From Apus apus (lineage: Eukaryota > Chordata > Aves > Apodiformes > Apodidae), in contig NC_067285.1 of the NCBI RefSeq assembly GCF_020740795.1, forward strand, positions 18,220,001 to 18,284,000: DNA of 64,000 nt, given 5' to 3'. The notes under the pieces were generated by a model. That model saw only the letters and a list, made by a program, of their open reading frames with translations. It was not told the origin of the DNA and did no database searches. This document shows positions 44,901 through 59,520 of the stretch, piece by piece. How positions within the stretch are numbered: position 1 is the stretch's first letter; every line of letters starts with the position of its first letter. The position numbers and the translations under genes are program-made.

Positions 44901-47900
44901 CGTTACTATTCCCCCAGCACTAGTTTTTGGCAGACATAATCACAAACATTCCTGTTTTCTGATAACACAGAAAGAAGCAAAGTTTATTCCGAAATTTTTT
45001 CTTGTGTGCGAGAGTGCAGGCAGCTGGGGCTGCTGCTCGCACCCAGGGCTGATGCTTGGAGGAGCTTGCCAGAACCAGCCTGACGTCCAGCCCAGCTGGG
45101 AAGATAGGGAGCTGAGGAAGCATGACTTCTGAAGAGCGTAGATAGCCTGGGATAATTGCTTCTTGTAGGCCACTGAAGTAGGTCTCTTGAATTTCACTTC
45201 CCAGTATTGCTGTGAAGCGTGTGTGTGAGATGGTGACACATCCCAGAGAAACGAAGAAATGAATGGAGGAGTTACATGTTTCTGAAAGGATGCTCGAGTG
45301 TCATGGATTTTTTTGTTAGCCTGGTAAATTAATCAAATTTGAAGTTTTCTGAGGGAACAGAATGATTCAAAAAGTTTTCTTCAGCTGAGGGAAAGTTTCC
45401 AATTCAAAATAATGCACAGAAAAAATTGAAAATTTGGTCCTTTTTTCCAAAAGAATTCACTTTCATTTGGATATGTTCTGCCTTAATATTTATCAAACAG
45501 GGCATTTTTGGTTTGCATTGAATGTGAAGCTTAGGATGGAATATTTCCATTAAATTTATCTCTTCACCTAGGTCAAAAAAAAATTATGCATTTCAACCTC
45601 CCTATATTTTTGGTCTTGATTCCAAAGAGAAAAAACTAAGGTGAAGACATAATGTGAACAGTCACCACTCAAGAGATCACATAGCTTTTCCAAGCTGCTC
45701 TTCAGAAATCATCCTGGGCTAAGTAAGGTACACCTTCCAGTTCAGCCCAGAGTTCCTCAGGGAAAACTTGGACGGTAGGGACACACAAACATCTGAAGAA
45801 TCTGATCTTCTCTCTGACCAAGAGGAAGGAATAAAGTATTTTTATAGCACCTTATTTCAGAATAATTATCTGAAATATTATTGAGACTATTCAGAATACA
45901 ATTCAGAATAAAAATCTGAAATCTGAAAGTTCATGTGGCTGTGTTCATGCTCAGCTGCCTGGCAGCAAAAGCAGGAAAGTATTTGCTCAATGCAGGTTCT
46001 GTCCTCTCTGAACACATAGTTTTGGAGAGGATAGGGAAAGGAAAAGGGCTAATGGGATTACTCTGATGCACAGCTTGCTGCTAGAATTCTCACAGCACAT
46101 GTGCAGTGTGCTGCTGTGCTAGGAAATAGTACTTCAGCCCTCTCACTCCCTGATCTTTGGTGGGCCTTCCCCACACCATCATTAGAGCCAGACCTCTGTA
46201 GGCATGGCCAACCAGCTCACCCCAGGGGCTGCGACTGTTGATCTAGCAGTCTAACCTCTTCTGTTTGCCTCCTGCTTGTTCCCCTGTTCCTACCCTGAAT
46301 TGCCTTGCAGTGCTGTCAGCCCATCCCTATTCCCTGTGCTCCTGACACAGGGTCTGGGTTTGGGGAGCCCTGGTTTCTTGCAGGCACAGGTTAGCACTCC
46401 TGGATTTGCAGACTGTGAGGTGGGCTCCACAGAGTGCTGCTCAGGCTGCCTTGGTTGCACCAGGCACCCATGGAAGCTTGGAGAGCAGACCAGACTCTTT
46501 CACTTCAGATTGTTACACTTGGACACTGAGAATAATGGACTATGAATCCTGGACTAGAGGAAGTGAGATTACGTCTTCACACACATTAATTTACATCCAT
46601 CTATGTACTTCTAGCTTTTTGAGGATTCTTCTATTTATTTATTTTCTCATGTTAGCAGTGACTTTAATAGCTCAGTGGCAGTTGCTGTCAAAAGCATGAT
46701 CCAGTTTACAGGTCAAGTGAAGAATGACCTTTTACATTATTTGAGATAAATAAATCTTCATTGCCCAAGAATAAATTTAAAAAAAAAAAAAATCGTTCAG
46801 GAAGGTAACTCAACAAAGAATGTTTTTTCCTCAAAACATTTGAAGAAGTGCTAGTAATACTGAATGCAATCACCACAACATATTTATATAGCCATTTCCC
46901 CTCCATCACTTGTCATATACTTTTAAAACCAAGCTGACTCCCAAAAGGACCAATTCACAAGACATTTATAGTAAAAGTTCTGTCCAGCCAAAGCAGATGG
47001 AATGCAGATAATGCAGGATACAACAGGAGAGCATATGTTTTCTAATCGTTCCTGCATCATTCCTGGTCACTAGCCAGTCGTACTGGGATTACCCAGTCCC
47101 CATGCACAGGCAACATAACTTTACACTCTGCAAAGACACATGCTAATCCAGATGCCTGCTTGGGAGAAAAATTAGGAGACTCAGCACTGGTATTTTTATG
47201 ATGCCTTGCTGTTCCACCTCATTTACTTTGTGTGCTGATAGTATACAAAGGGAATGAGTATCAGAACTTAAATCACGACTTTCACAGCCATCTCCAGCAT
47301 TGGTGTGCCTGCCCTGAAGCCTTGTCCATCTCCTGGAGAGGTGCAGCTGTCCTGTAGGGCTGTGTGCAGCTCCTCACTGTGTCCCAGCTGTTGTCCCTCA
47401 ATCCTGGCCCAGCTCACTGTTCTCTCCGAGTCACCATTTGAATTCTATTTAATGTCACATTTTTATTTTTTTTTCCTTTAAGTCTGAATACCTCCTCTAT
47501 CTGAATTCTGAGAAGTCACTTTTGTCTTCATTTAGACAGTGGATAGAATCCAAATTACTCCTGAAACAGAAAGATTTAATCCAGACAGGCCTCCTGTGAA
47601 ATATCCCCATTTATTTACATACATACATATATGTGTAAAGACAGATGCCCACACAGATGCTCCTATACCTCAGCTAACTATCTCTCTGTGTGTCTGTATC
47701 TGTAACTATCTGTCTGTATCTCTATCCATATACATTCACACACAATGCACTGCAAGGATATGTAGAGACAGCTCCACAATGCTTTACCTCATATTGTCCT
47801 GGAATCAAACCAAAATGACATTTCCTGAGTTACGGCAGAACTGCTTTCATTCAAGAGGTTATATGAAACAGACAAATCTTTTTTTCTTTACTTGGGAAGT

Positions 47901-50000
47901 TGGGGTTTTCTCAGGAGATCCCATTCATGTGTCCATGACCTGCCTTTCCCTGTATGCTTGTTACTGTATATTTGCATTCCGGTAGCACCTGAAGTGGGGA
48001 AATAGATTAAGGCTTTTTCACAAGGTCTTGGGTAGATTTGCGCTTCCTGGGTTGTAAGACTGTCTGTGGTGCCTGCCCAACCAGCAGTCCCTCATCTAGC
48101 TGATCCCAACTGTGCCTGCAGGTATTGTATCAAAACACAAGGCTGCAGAGCTGGTACAGGCTTAGGTCTATAATCAGTTTAGGCACATCTGAAAATAGTT
48201 CTGATCTCTTTGTAGTGCACTATGTATGCACACATCCTTTTATATATGTATAAATACTTGGGTAGCTGATCTATGCAGAAACAGCCTTTTTTTCCAGGAG
48301 CCTCCACATAAATTATTACTTCTAAAATAAATACAGAAGTTTTTGATAACAATTCACACAGGAAAGACTTGGATTTTGGTGCAAACATGGAACAGCCTGA
48401 GAAACATCACTGAAAGAAATATCTGTATTAAGGATATTAGATACTGGAGAGAAAGGAGCTGATGGCCCAATGAATACTTTCATATTGAGAGGTAATAGAG
48501 TGTACTTATCTTCTTTTGCTTCCCTGCCTTTGTCATCAAGGGAAAGTGCTAAGTACTGACTGTACTTTGTAGAAGACTCTTTTCCAGCTCCAGGTAGAAG
48601 AGGATTACAGGGCAGACAGAGGTGATGGAGAGTTCATCAGCCAGCTTGAGAACAGAGAGATACCAGGCTGCTTGGGAAAAGGCAGGAAGGCAAAACCTAA
48701 AGCTCAAGAGTCCAGTAATATTAACAATGCTGATACTGACACACAGATGAAAGGCTAAGACCAGGTGGTCTAAGTCTGTGAGATCCCATGCTAGGGCTGC
48801 ATAGGTCTAACAGTTTCCATCACTTTGCTGGATTCATTTGGGAATTGTCTCAGTCAGTTGTGGTCAGCACATGATCCTTTCCATTACCCTCCTAAGAAGG
48901 CATGTGGCTGGCATGCTCCATTACCTTGGCCAGTCTTTGTTGGGAAATGCTCCCAGGGAGTGAATGGGTATTTAGTTGATTTCACATCCCTGAAGGGAGT
49001 CTTGAGATGCCTCTTGGCAGGGGCAGAGTATGCCTGGAGGTAGATGGAGAATTAAATTTTGTTACTGCCTTGTGTCAGTTTCCTCCCAGTGTCTAGAGGA
49101 CTTTTCTGTTTAGATCCCCTCTGCCAAGCACTGGTCGTGAGGGTGCAATTTACAGCAGACTTTGTGTGGGTGGGTCTGCTCAGAGAAGAGTGATACTAAC
49201 TCAAGCACAGAGCCAAAAAGCTTTACTTTCCCAAGGATGACGTGGAGATAAAACAAATTATGGCTAAAAAATATTTTGCAACATGAAATCTGGAAGCTGT
49301 CAGGAACATGGAATTGCAATTACAATTCTGTCCTGCTCTCAGCCACACCATAAAAAGAAGGTCACCAGGATCCTCATGATGATGACAGCCAGGACATGTC
49401 TATTGCTCTAGGTATGGTGGCTGCAAGAAGGTCATTAGGCAGAGGAATTTATTTATAGAGAATAATTTTATTATCCAATCTGGAAAATGCTGCTCATTTT
49501 GAGACTGGGGCCAATCAGGAGGCATAAACTTTTGCAAGGGCAATAGACCAAGCTTGAAAAAATTGTATCCACACATGGCCTTTTGCTTTTCCCTCTGAGA
49601 GGGAATAAATAACCTGGTCATTCATGAGTCCATTGGGCAAATACAGCATGTTCATGGTCTTCCTGTAGGCTTCAGGCATCCAGGACAAATGAACATATGC
49701 CAGCATCTGAGGCAGAGGTTACAGCAGGTAGAGCTGAGAGCAGATACAGCAGTCTCCCAAGTATTGCCTGTGACTTTACTTCAGCAAAACACTAAAACAT
49801 GTGCTTAGCCTGAAATTGTAATACAAGCAATAATCACTTGTATACTTGAAGCCAGGCATGTGGTTAAGTACTTTGCTGGATTGAGGCCAGCACGTATGGT
49901 ATGATGCTACTAGAGGAGTAATAAGCAGTAGGGACTGGATGCACATCCATGGAGTGAAGCCATCACCCTGACCTATGAGCTGAGCTCTGCAGGCAGTTCT
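36000..50000. other. Gene-poor region, middle part
   Basis: No supported gene. The longest frames (plus 36165-36599 and 36908-37231) show no known domain and lack a convincing exon structure. It holds poly-A or poly-T runs at 36699-36713, 38204-38215, 38683-38701, 42470-42481 and 43032-43046, plus a possible exon with good splice signals at 39770-40039. I recognise no RNA gene. Confidence 0.55.
39770..40039 (+). other. Possible non-coding exon, unproven
   Basis: The acceptor-like CTGCTTCTTTCAG (ends 39769) and the near-consensus donor CACAG|GTAAGA at 40040 frame a 270-base segment. No frame across it matches a known family. This is a candidate long non-coding RNA exon only, since such pairs also occur by chance in a stretch this long. 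Confidence 0.15.
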
Positions 50001-53000
50001 TATGAAGAGACTGTCACAATGACCTTGAGAAGGGGACATCATACTTGCTGCCCAGGTGAATCTTGGCAGTGCCACCTGACACAAAGGTACAACCATCTGT
50101 GTAATTTACATATGTTGGTAACTTCACTAGAAGCCCTGTGGGCAGGGCACACTGAGCAATAAAAGCTCACATAACATATCAATGTGCTCTGGATACAGGA
50201 TCCCTGTCCCTATGCAAGAGATTGCCACTTTACCTGTATGGGCATCAGCAAATACTGTAAATATGAGGAAGAAAATATTATGTCTGCCTACCCAGTGTCA
50301 CTGTGCTGTTTGAAGTGTGTAGCTCAGACCAAGGAGGTTTGGTCCTCCTGACTCTTTTCATTGCATAGGTGTAACATATAAGAGAATGAATGTGAGAAAC
50401 TGAGAGTGAGTGAATCAAGGATATATCTCAACATCTAAGCTTTGGGTCATGGCCTGGAGAAGAGCCAAAAAGGCATAATCACTTGTGCACAGGGCTGCTT
50501 GAAAGAGGTCCTGAGCTGGGAGTGGAGAGACTTTGTCCTGCTGCATTCAGTAAAAGGAGTATTTTGTTTGTTCCTTGCAAATGAGCAGATTGCAGCAAAA
50601 ATGTAACTCACCACAGCACCGGATTATTATTTTTTTTCCCCTCCTGCCAGAAATAGCGTTCAACATCCGTGTTACTTGAACACCTCATGTTCATTAGGGT
50701 GCCATCTTCAGATGGCCCTCTGAGATGAGGATGGGGGTTGGCTGTCAACTGCATTCAGTGCTGTGGATCCCTGCTGGGGTCACAGAACCCTCCTTGGGCT
50801 GTGTCCCAGGAAACTTTGCCATAGGAAGGGCCCCGGGTGCTGCTGGCCCAGGGCTGTGCTGTGCAAGAATCCATTCAATGGCAGCAAAGCCTTGCAAAGC
50901 CATGCACCTGCCTCTGGGCATCTATTTTTTCCCTCTCTGAAAGGATGTATCTGTAACCATGGAGAGCTGTCCAACAACAGGGTTTTTTTAATGAAAAATC
51001 TGTGGTGGATTTTTAATTGCTCTACTAAAAAATAGATCAAGTGACAGAAAAACGGTCTTTTATTAGTAAGAAAATGAGGTACATTTTGCCCTTTTAAAAC
51101 CATATGAGGTTGGACAAAGGTGAATTCCATTAAAAGAGGTTTTCTTTAAGGAAAATACCTTGTGCTGGCAGAGAAAAAAATAGCTTAAGGAAGTAACTTC
51201 TACTATTACACTGTGTCACTGGAGTATTTTTGGAGAATCAGTGCCAAAAGCTAGATTTCATTCATTAGAAACCATACACTGTTCAATCTAAGACTGTGAA
51301 TAACTTAGGATCTGCCTTTTGGGCCTTCGGGAAATGAGGTGTGAGATGTCAAACACATTTCTATTCTAAAATGTAAAGAATAAAGACAAATAGGGGATTG
51401 CTTAAGCATTGTGTGTGAAAGGATTTAGAACATTTGATTTTGCTTTTGAATTTTGAGCTTTAAAATGCTTTTATATGTTTAAAAAGCCTGACAGTTATTT
51501 TCAAAAGGGAAGATTGATCTTTCTCTGAACTGATGCCATTAAATAAGATGTGTTAGTACTTTTGAAATGTTTCATTTGGAGTTTCTTCCCTAAACAAAAT
51601 GTTAACATCACCTTCTATAATTTTTTCATATAGCAGAAACTACTTTTTCAGAGTTAACAATTCAGTCATTAAAGAATATGAAATGTCCTCTGAAACTCAC
51701 TTGATGAAAGGTGGGTTTATTTCACAGAGCACTAGAAAGCAGTCACCTCTGGCAAGGGCAGTGTGGAGGTTTTCAATGGCTCAGAAATTCATAATGATCA
51801 GACACTTAAGCTGAGATGCTTCCCAAAAGGGATTTGGAGCATGGAGATCTCAGTAATATTTGGTCATAAATATTATTCAGATTTTAATACCATGTGTGGT
51901 AAGCAATCTTAGATGTCAGTGAAATTCAGAAAGACTGTCTTGTGTGTCTGAAAGAGATCTTTACTGCCAAATGCTATGTCTTAAAAATGTATTTGAGAAT
52001 AGCTCTACCTTGGTTTTGGCTGAGTGTACTGGAATACATCTTATCCAACAAAATAGAGATATATTGCTTCAAGAGGTTTGAAACTGGTCCATTTTTTTGT
52101 TTGCATATGTACATTGCTTTGGGTGGAAAAGTAGTATGTACAGCAAAGGTAAAAGAACAAAAAAAAAATTAAGTTTCCAGAACAAATATTTCAGCTAAAT
52201 TTGTTTTAATTAATGATATCAAAAAACAGTCTTGCATATATATCAGAAGCCATATACACACACACATATATTTTTATATATGACTTTCAGATTTAAAGTG
52301 GTCTCTGTTAGGAAATTTTATGACTTAACACTGTTCTTAGGCAGAGGCCTTTTATCTACACATCACCAGTAATGGAATAATCTGATTAAAAGTGTTTCAG
52401 ATGCAGGTAATTTTATGAAAAACACTGAGCTATACCAGGGAATGATTGCTATCTCACCGCTTAATTATATTTTCTTTCTCTAGAAAAATGCAGCTATCTG
52501 AAAGTGTAATGAAGTGATTGCTGTTTGTGTAGCTGTGAAGAAGGGAAGCTCATTGGTTCATTAGCAAAGCAAATTATTTGCCTTTGGCATTAGTTAACCT
52601 TAGGGGCCAAATTCCACTTTCAAGTACAGCAAGAGGAAAATAACAAGGGCTAGACTGGACTGGCAGAGCTATCGAGAGCGAGATATGTCCCTTACCCTTC
52701 AATGGGAAAGTAAATATAATATTCATGCTTTCCATCCATCATGTCAGATAGCTAGATGGTTTGATCAGATTACAGAGGCCACATTAACAACTACATATAT
52801 TTGGTTGAATTAAAAAATGTTATGAAAATGGGATTCTTGGAATTTAACAGGAAAACAAAGTATTTCCTTTCCAAACTCACTATATTTACAGAAAATTTTT
52901 GTGTAAGTAAAAAAGAAAGTTTTAAGGGACCTTCTTTTCTGTCTTTAAAATTAAAAGCACTTAAATATTATTAGATTTTTAATGTTTTATTGGATTTGTG

Positions 53001-56000
53001 ACAAGTCTTTGGATATTTCTGGCTTTATTTTGGGAAAACTTGTAAATCTTAAACTTTCTGAAACTACATATTTTTAACATCTTCTCATGTAGAGTGTACA
53101 CTGAGGATAATGCTTATCACAGACCTGGATGATGGAACAGACCTTCCAGGAACAGTTTATTGCTGGGAGAAACATTTTTTACTTTGTACCACATTGCTTT
53201 CTCAATCTAACCTCTCCATACACAGCTTTGATTTTGCCACAATGTGGGCACAGTGAAGACTTTGGCTACTTTCCTGCCATTTCACATTCCTCAGTTGATG
53301 GCAGGAGACACTAGGATTTGGGGGATGTGTCATTGACAGCAGCTCACCATCTGCCTTCAGGCTAAGGGAAACAGGCTTCAGATTTTAGATGGAAATGAGG
53401 GGACAAAACAGACCTTGGTTCTGGGAAGCTACATATAATTTTTCAGAGTAGCCCCAAGAATTGCGTTTCACCAGGATTTCACTAGGCTGAATCACAGGCT
53501 GAATGTGGCTAAAAGCCAGCTCATCCCAGAGGGATTGTTTGGAATGCCAAACCAGGAGGAGAACTGTGGTACTCTGTCTGCCTGTATTTCTGCAGTATTA
53601 GATTTGTATTTCTGTAGAAGATCTTTGCATGTGAAAGTAGCACGGAAACATTTAGCTGTGAACACTAAACACTGGCAAGGAGGAGTTGGTTGTCAGTAGA
53701 GAATGGAAATGGACTGAAAAGACGAAGATAGGTGGTAGTGTGATGAACACTGAGAGATTTTTAGTCCTTGGCTTTGAAGGTCTGAAAATGACTTCTGTAT
53801 CATCTGAGCAGCATAACACTGGCCACAGGTCTTGGGTGGGCCATGACAACTACCCCATTTGAAGGTTTTCTACCATCTCTCCTTCTTGAATTAGGCTTCA
53901 CCTCTGTATCACCTCGTTATCCCCATGCATCAGGAACCCTTCATCTCCGTTCCCAGGTACGTTTTCCCTTTGTTCCCTCTTGTCCAGGCACATACACAGC
54001 AGGTAGGCAGAGATTTGTCATCCAGTGTGATTTTTAAAGGTATACAGGGAAGAATTCCAACAGTATTAAGCTTTCTCACATTAAACAGTCTAATTTATTG
54101 TTAATATGTTACAGTTTTTTCTTGGACACAAGTTCTTTTGTGTTTGAATCACTTTACTGCCGGTGCAGTAAAACTTCAACTACAAGTAAAAGCATTCCTA
54201 ATAAATAATCTAGAACTCAACTTTTTTTTTTTTTTCTTGCCATTAAAAAGGCCTCTGTTCGTAAAATTATTCTCATGTTTAATAGAATTCTTCTTACATT
54301 CCATGTTTCCATCATTCGTAACTGAATCTAGTGCAAAATGTTGTAGCATAAATTTTGATCCCGCTGTGTAAACTGAGTAATTGAAGTGACATTAGAAGAG
54401 CTACTCCAGATTTGCACAAGTGTAAGAAGGGTCTATTGAAAAAGCAGACAGATTCGAATTTGTAAAATAATGCTTCACATGCATTACAAAGCTGTGAACA
54501 GCAAATTCAGCTGCACTTCACAATGCATCTAAAGATAGTGTTTCCCAAGGGCATGTCAGTGACTTAGCAAGCACCTGATCAAGGGGCTAAAACCAGCCCA
54601 GACACTGAGATGTGTTTGAACTCTGGGTACTTCTCCTCAAGTCCATTCTTAGGGACTTACAGCTACTTTTGCAAGAGCTGAAGACAGAAACAGGATTTGT
54701 GAGCCTTGCTGCTCAGCAGTAGCCAAAAGTGCAGGTGGAGTCCTAGGCACCCAGCAGTGGTAGAAGGGGAGAAAGTTCACCATGAGGGGAACTGCCTAAA
54801 CCACTGAGCAGGAATGGCAGAGGGAAGGTGGTACATCAGCCTCCCCCCACAGAGTTGCTTAACTCCGATTAGTGATGCAGCTGTGATTGTCTCCCCACAA
54901 CTGCATATCTAAGCTAGGCTGAGTTTTTTTCCTCATGGAAATTTGGCAGATATTGTGTGTCTTCCCTTACTTCACCTCCCCCAGGGGCCAGGGACATGAG
55001 AAGTGAAAAATTCAGGCAGAAAGACCATTTTCAAAGGGATGTGAAGGGCAGAGGGGTATCTAAGTCCCTCCAAGCTTCAAGAAGAACTTTGGGCTTCTAA
55101 CTGGGACAAGGACCTCTCCCCACAGTGCTTACTTGAGCACCATGGATTGATTCACTCACCTTAGGCAGGTGCAACCTCACAGAGATCCAAAAGGCATATA
55201 TTTAACTGAAAATGAATGTGTTTGTAGGGAGGGGAGGCAGAGCAACAGTGATTGAAGTAAGCAGCAATGAAACTATATATTCTAATGATTAAGTCCACCC
55301 ATAGGACAAGATTTGCTACTTCCTCACTTCTGTCAGTTTGATTTCTTGGGATTCCTAATATAACCTTGTTGCAGGTAATGTAAGAGATATATCTGCAGCT
55401 ACAGGTAGCTAGGTAATAAAGAAATGTGCAGAAAACTGCAGAAGTGTGCTGTTCCCTGCCTCTATTAATGCCTCTACAGGAAAGTCCCGGGAATGGGGAG
55501 GAGTGTGGCTGTGTGGACCAATACCTTTCATCAGTATTTGTAAGCAATGCAAAAAGCAGAAATCAAATAGCAGATTTTTGCAGTCCAGGTTTTTAGAGGA
55601 AAGACTTCTATCTGTTTCCATCCTTAAGCACCGCACAGTGATCTCTGGAACGTACTGTCCTGTTGTCTGCAAACACTCAGACTTTCAGTACCTCACATAT
55701 CCTAAAACAACAAACAGTGGTATTTATGTTCATCAGTTTCTTCTCTTCTGGTACTTTTAAATTCATAATTTTAAACTTTTCTTTGCAATGCACAGACTTT
55801 ATCAAATTTCTTGGAAAAAAGTTGTGAGTTCCACGTGGAATCACATAATTTTGGGGACCTTGGACTCTAAGTAAAAAGCAACTGCAGGATCAGTTGACAG
55901 ACCATCTACAGCTGGCTGGAGTATGGCAATGGCACCTTTGTTGATGTTGGTGTTGTGGCAGTGTCACATTTGGGTTGTACAGCTGTTACTGCACCTCTGA

Positions 56001-57021
56001 GCCACAAGAAAAGAGTGTCTTGAGAAAGTTCTGTCCTATAAAGCCATCACAATGGAAGACTCATAAAAGGTACAAATAAATGATAACTGAGTAGTAACAG
56101 GACACTACAACACTTGAAGTGGGCTCAGGTGGGTTTTGAGTGTAAAGGCAACTGACTGTTTTCAGATGAATCTGTTGTGATAAAGGGAGATATTCAAAGC
56201 ATGCCAGAAACCTGCTATTTTTTCTTCCCAGAAAAGTTTTACAAATGAAAATTTAAAAGTGTGGGGACTTTTCCTCCTTCAGTTGGAAGTGTTTGGCTCC
56301 TCTTTGCTCTGCTGTTGCAACCAACCGTCTGTTGCTAGATTATAAACTATCCTATTCATTAGCTCCTTGGAGACTGAGGGGACTGATGTGTGTATCAGTG
56401 TGCTCCAGTATTATTCTGGTATTGAAAAATGATTGATTGGTTTATCTCTGGCCAAAAGTATCCCTGCAGAATCTGTACCGCAACAGTGAAGGCATATGTG
56501 AATCTCATCCTCTTGCTCTCTGGAGGTCCTGCTAACATTGCCTCCCTGTCAGAGTATGTGTGGCAAGAAGCAAGCATGCTTAAGATATCACTGGCCACAT
56601 GAGAGATGAATGCATTTCCAGTTAAAGTATCCACCATCTATGCAACCCTCTTTTTGCTTAGTTAACTAAATAGGGATATTTATGGCTCCTTGGCATTATT
56701 GCTGCTTTCTTTCTCAATGTCTGTCTATGGGGGGTAAATAAATCCTAGGTTTTGTCTCAAAGGAGAGGATATCTGCTCATTATTTTACAGTGATAGCAAA
56801 TCTTTTTCCTTTTAATGTCTTTTTAAAACACATGATCTCCAACTTTGGGTAGTTTAGGGCCGTGAGTCCAATGCATTTGGCTAACACCAATCTATGTGGC
56901 TCTTCTGTGCAAGTAATTTCCTTGTGCATATTCAACAATGGAGACATTTCTGATAAGTCAGTGACTGTCTTAACAAAACGTGTATTGTGAATCTCCTATG
57001 GGACTTTAAAAGACCCTGAAA

Positions 57022-57071
57022 ACAAACAAACAAAACCCAACAAAAACCAAAACCAAAACAAGCAAAAAAAA
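57022..57071 (+). repeat. (CAAAA)n/(CAAA)n simple repeat
   Basis: About 50 bases of CAAA, CAAAA and CCAAAA units, similar in type to the tract at 491-559. Confidence 0.85.
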
Positions 57072-57290
57072 ATCAGAAGAAAGAGCCAATTCCTTGCCTA
57101 GCAACTGGTTGGGTCTATATTCTTTCCTTTCATTTGCCTGAGCTCTCACAGCTTTTAAGATTAACATAAAGGCTGAACTGAGATTCCACAGAAAATTGAG
57201 TTTGAAGGGTCATCCTGAGTGCAGTTACAGGTGCTAGCCTAGGCCAGAGCTCTAGCAGCATCAGTGCTGCTGCCTGATAGCAGGTACAGT

Positions 57291-57407
57291 GCACACAGCT
57301 GTCTGCAGGTTGTCCCAGTGTTTGTGTGGCACCCAGCTGGCTGCACAGCACACAGCTCTCTCAAGGTGTGCAGCTGTCTCAGCGCACACAGCTGTCTGCA
57401 GCTGCAG
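57291..57407. repeat. Degenerate repeat of a GCACACAGCTGTCTGCAG unit
   Basis: The 18-base unit occurs exactly at 57291-57308 and 57384-57401. A partial copy (GCACACAGCT) lies at 57348-57357, and further CAGCTG or CTGCAG words lie between and after them. The spacing is uneven, so this is a decayed small satellite or a cluster of E-box-like sites. Confidence 0.6.
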
Positions 57408-57789
57408 AATTACTGTAGTACTGTTCTTCCTTAAGTAGATTCATCCTAATGTGGTTTAACTGAGCCTATCCAAATTCTTGCCTTTCACTAGTTCGGGTTG
57501 ACTTGTGCAGATTCCCATTAGCAGGTTCCCGGTAGCTACCAGGGACATAGCTCTTTCATCCCTCAAAACAGGTGAGGTGCAGGGGATACACTTGTTGAGG
57601 GCTTCCAGAGATCACAGTTGATGTCACACAAGGCACTGCCCTGACTGTACATGCAGACTGTTGAAAACTTGGCAGAATCCACAATTACCTTTTTCCATGA
57701 CATCATGAAGGTCAAAAACTTAGAAGGACAGACCCTGAGAAAGGGAATGGATTGTGACAAGCTAATGTGACATCTGTCAGGAGGGTTTC

Positions 57790-57870
57790 AGATGAAGCTG
57801 GTCTTGCCCTGGGCAGGAGAAAAGATTAGATGATCTCTCAAGGTCCCTTTCAGCACTATGAGAAAAAAAC
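57790..57870 (+). mobile_element. CR1 LINE 3'-end fragment
   Basis: GCCCTGGGCAGGAGAAAAGATTAGATGATCTCTCAAGGTCCCTTTCAGCACTATGAG (read in parts) follows the classic avian CR1 end 'ggttggactagatgatct...aaggtcccttcca...tatga'. It lacks the terminal 8-bp repeats and all coding sequence, so only about 80 bases remain recognisable. Confidence 0.75.
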
Positions 57871-59169
57871 TAAATAGCTCATGTGAAGTACGTAATGTTA
57901 CTGTTATACATGATCATCTACAAAATATTTAATAATATTGAATAATTAATAATACCACTTCCAGTTGGCTCAGTGACTCACTGGAGTTGGGAGAGGTGCC
58001 AAAAATATTTCCACCCTACCTGCTTTCCCACCTTACCTGCATGTGTGGCAGTAATTTGCAGGATGATGGAGGCTGCCTGGCATGCACAAGTCTAACAGCT
58101 TTTATATGGTCTGGTTTGAGTTTTCTCAAGAACAAAACATCTCAGGAGGGATAGTCATCTGGTGAAGAGAGCAGCTGCCTTCCCCATGCAGGGGAACAGT
58201 AACCCTGTAGCACACCACACCTTCTGCAGCTTGATTAACTTCAGACCTCTGCTCTCCAAGTAATGAACTGTATTTTATGGACTGGCAGCTGGATTACTTG
58301 CTCTGTAGTTGGCAGCACCCACTCCGGTGTGCAGCAGGGCTGTGCTAGTGGGAGGATAACCTCAGGAAGTCTGGCAGGGTACAGAGATTCAGAGCAGGCT
58401 GGAGAGCAGGGCCACAGAGCAGGGGAGAGAGGATGGAATGTGCACAGAGGGCCCAGGCTAATGGGGAAGATGGATCCCAGGAGTTGGAAATTGAGATGCG
58501 ATGATGATGTATACTCCGTCTGGGGATACACCAGGTTGGAACAGGTTATTGATAGGATTTAATCCCTTCCTTTTGACAAATCTGACTGCAGAGGAGCTAG
58601 AAGGTACTGCCAGGCTGCAGTCCCAGTGCAAGAAGACCCCCAAGGCTGCATGAGCCCTTCTGCCCAGTGCTGGGTATGTTTCCTGCCTCCCATCAGCTCA
58701 AATCCCCCGTTAGTGCAGAGCAGACCTGCAGAGGGGACATGCTGTGGGAACCACGGAAAGGAACTGACATGGGGTACGTAGTGCTAAGGGCTAATCTGCA
58801 ACAGACATCACAAAATCAGCAGCCTCATGAGGGCAGGGATGCAGGACGAGTGTTACTCCAGGAGCTTAAGCATCTACATTGCTCAGAGGCCACATTAGGT
58901 CTATCTCCATTGCAGTTCTCAAATGCACACCTCGTTCAGCATATTGCTGTAAAACAAGTTGCATTTCAAGTGCAGAATTTGTAACACCTATAGTACAAAC
59001 AGCTATTCCTTCTTCTGGGTAAGTTTGGTACATTTGGTATAAATAGCTGGATTTCTCCTGGGTAAATTTGCTCTCTGAGGAGGCTAAGAGCATCAGGGAG
59101 GTGCAAAGGTGAGGGAGGGAGCACACAACAAGATGGATGCAGCAACTGCCCTTTCAGCAGCCAACCTGC

Positions 59170-59520
59170 TCAGATTTGCTGAATGCAATGTGGGGCTGCA
59201 CTTGAAGGCTTGTCATGTTTTTTGACCATTACCAAGCAGGCAGCTGTTTCCACAGTCTGCATAATGACTCCAAGATTTCTTTCCTAAGAATACCACTACC
59301 TAATATTCAACCTGCTGTGTATGGGGAATTAGACTAGTTTCTTTTCCATTAACGTTTCTTTGTACGTATTAGCATTAAATTTGTGAATAAAGCTCACCTT
59401 GTTCATCTGCCCACTGATCAGTAACCTGGAATCCTCCTGCACCTCTTCTCAGTCTGTGAGCATTCCTGTACTATTGGCAAACTTTGTCACTTTCTGCTGG
59501 ATCAGGAAAGTGTAGTTTGT
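59170..59520 (-). mobile_element. CR1-type LINE relic, reverse orientation
   Basis: The plus strand carries, in order, GACTCCAAGATTTCTTTCC, TTAGCATTAAATTTGTGAA, GTTCATCTGCCCACTGATCA, GGAATCCTCCTGCACCTCTTC and ATTGGCAAACTTTGTCAC. This is the complement of the reptile CR1 reverse transcriptase end, which reads 'aagtttgc(a/c)gatga...'. The minus strand has many stops and no intact catalytic motif, so it is a dead remnant. Confidence 0.6.

Noticed and set aside
53095..53165. Words resembling the CR1 reverse transcriptase region (GACCTGGATGATGGAACAG)
   Set aside because: Only about 20 bases match and the surrounding sequence does not continue the pattern.
55161..55547. Minus-strand frame of 128 residues
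   Set aside because: No domain, ordinary AT-rich codon use, and overlapping open frames on the other strand.
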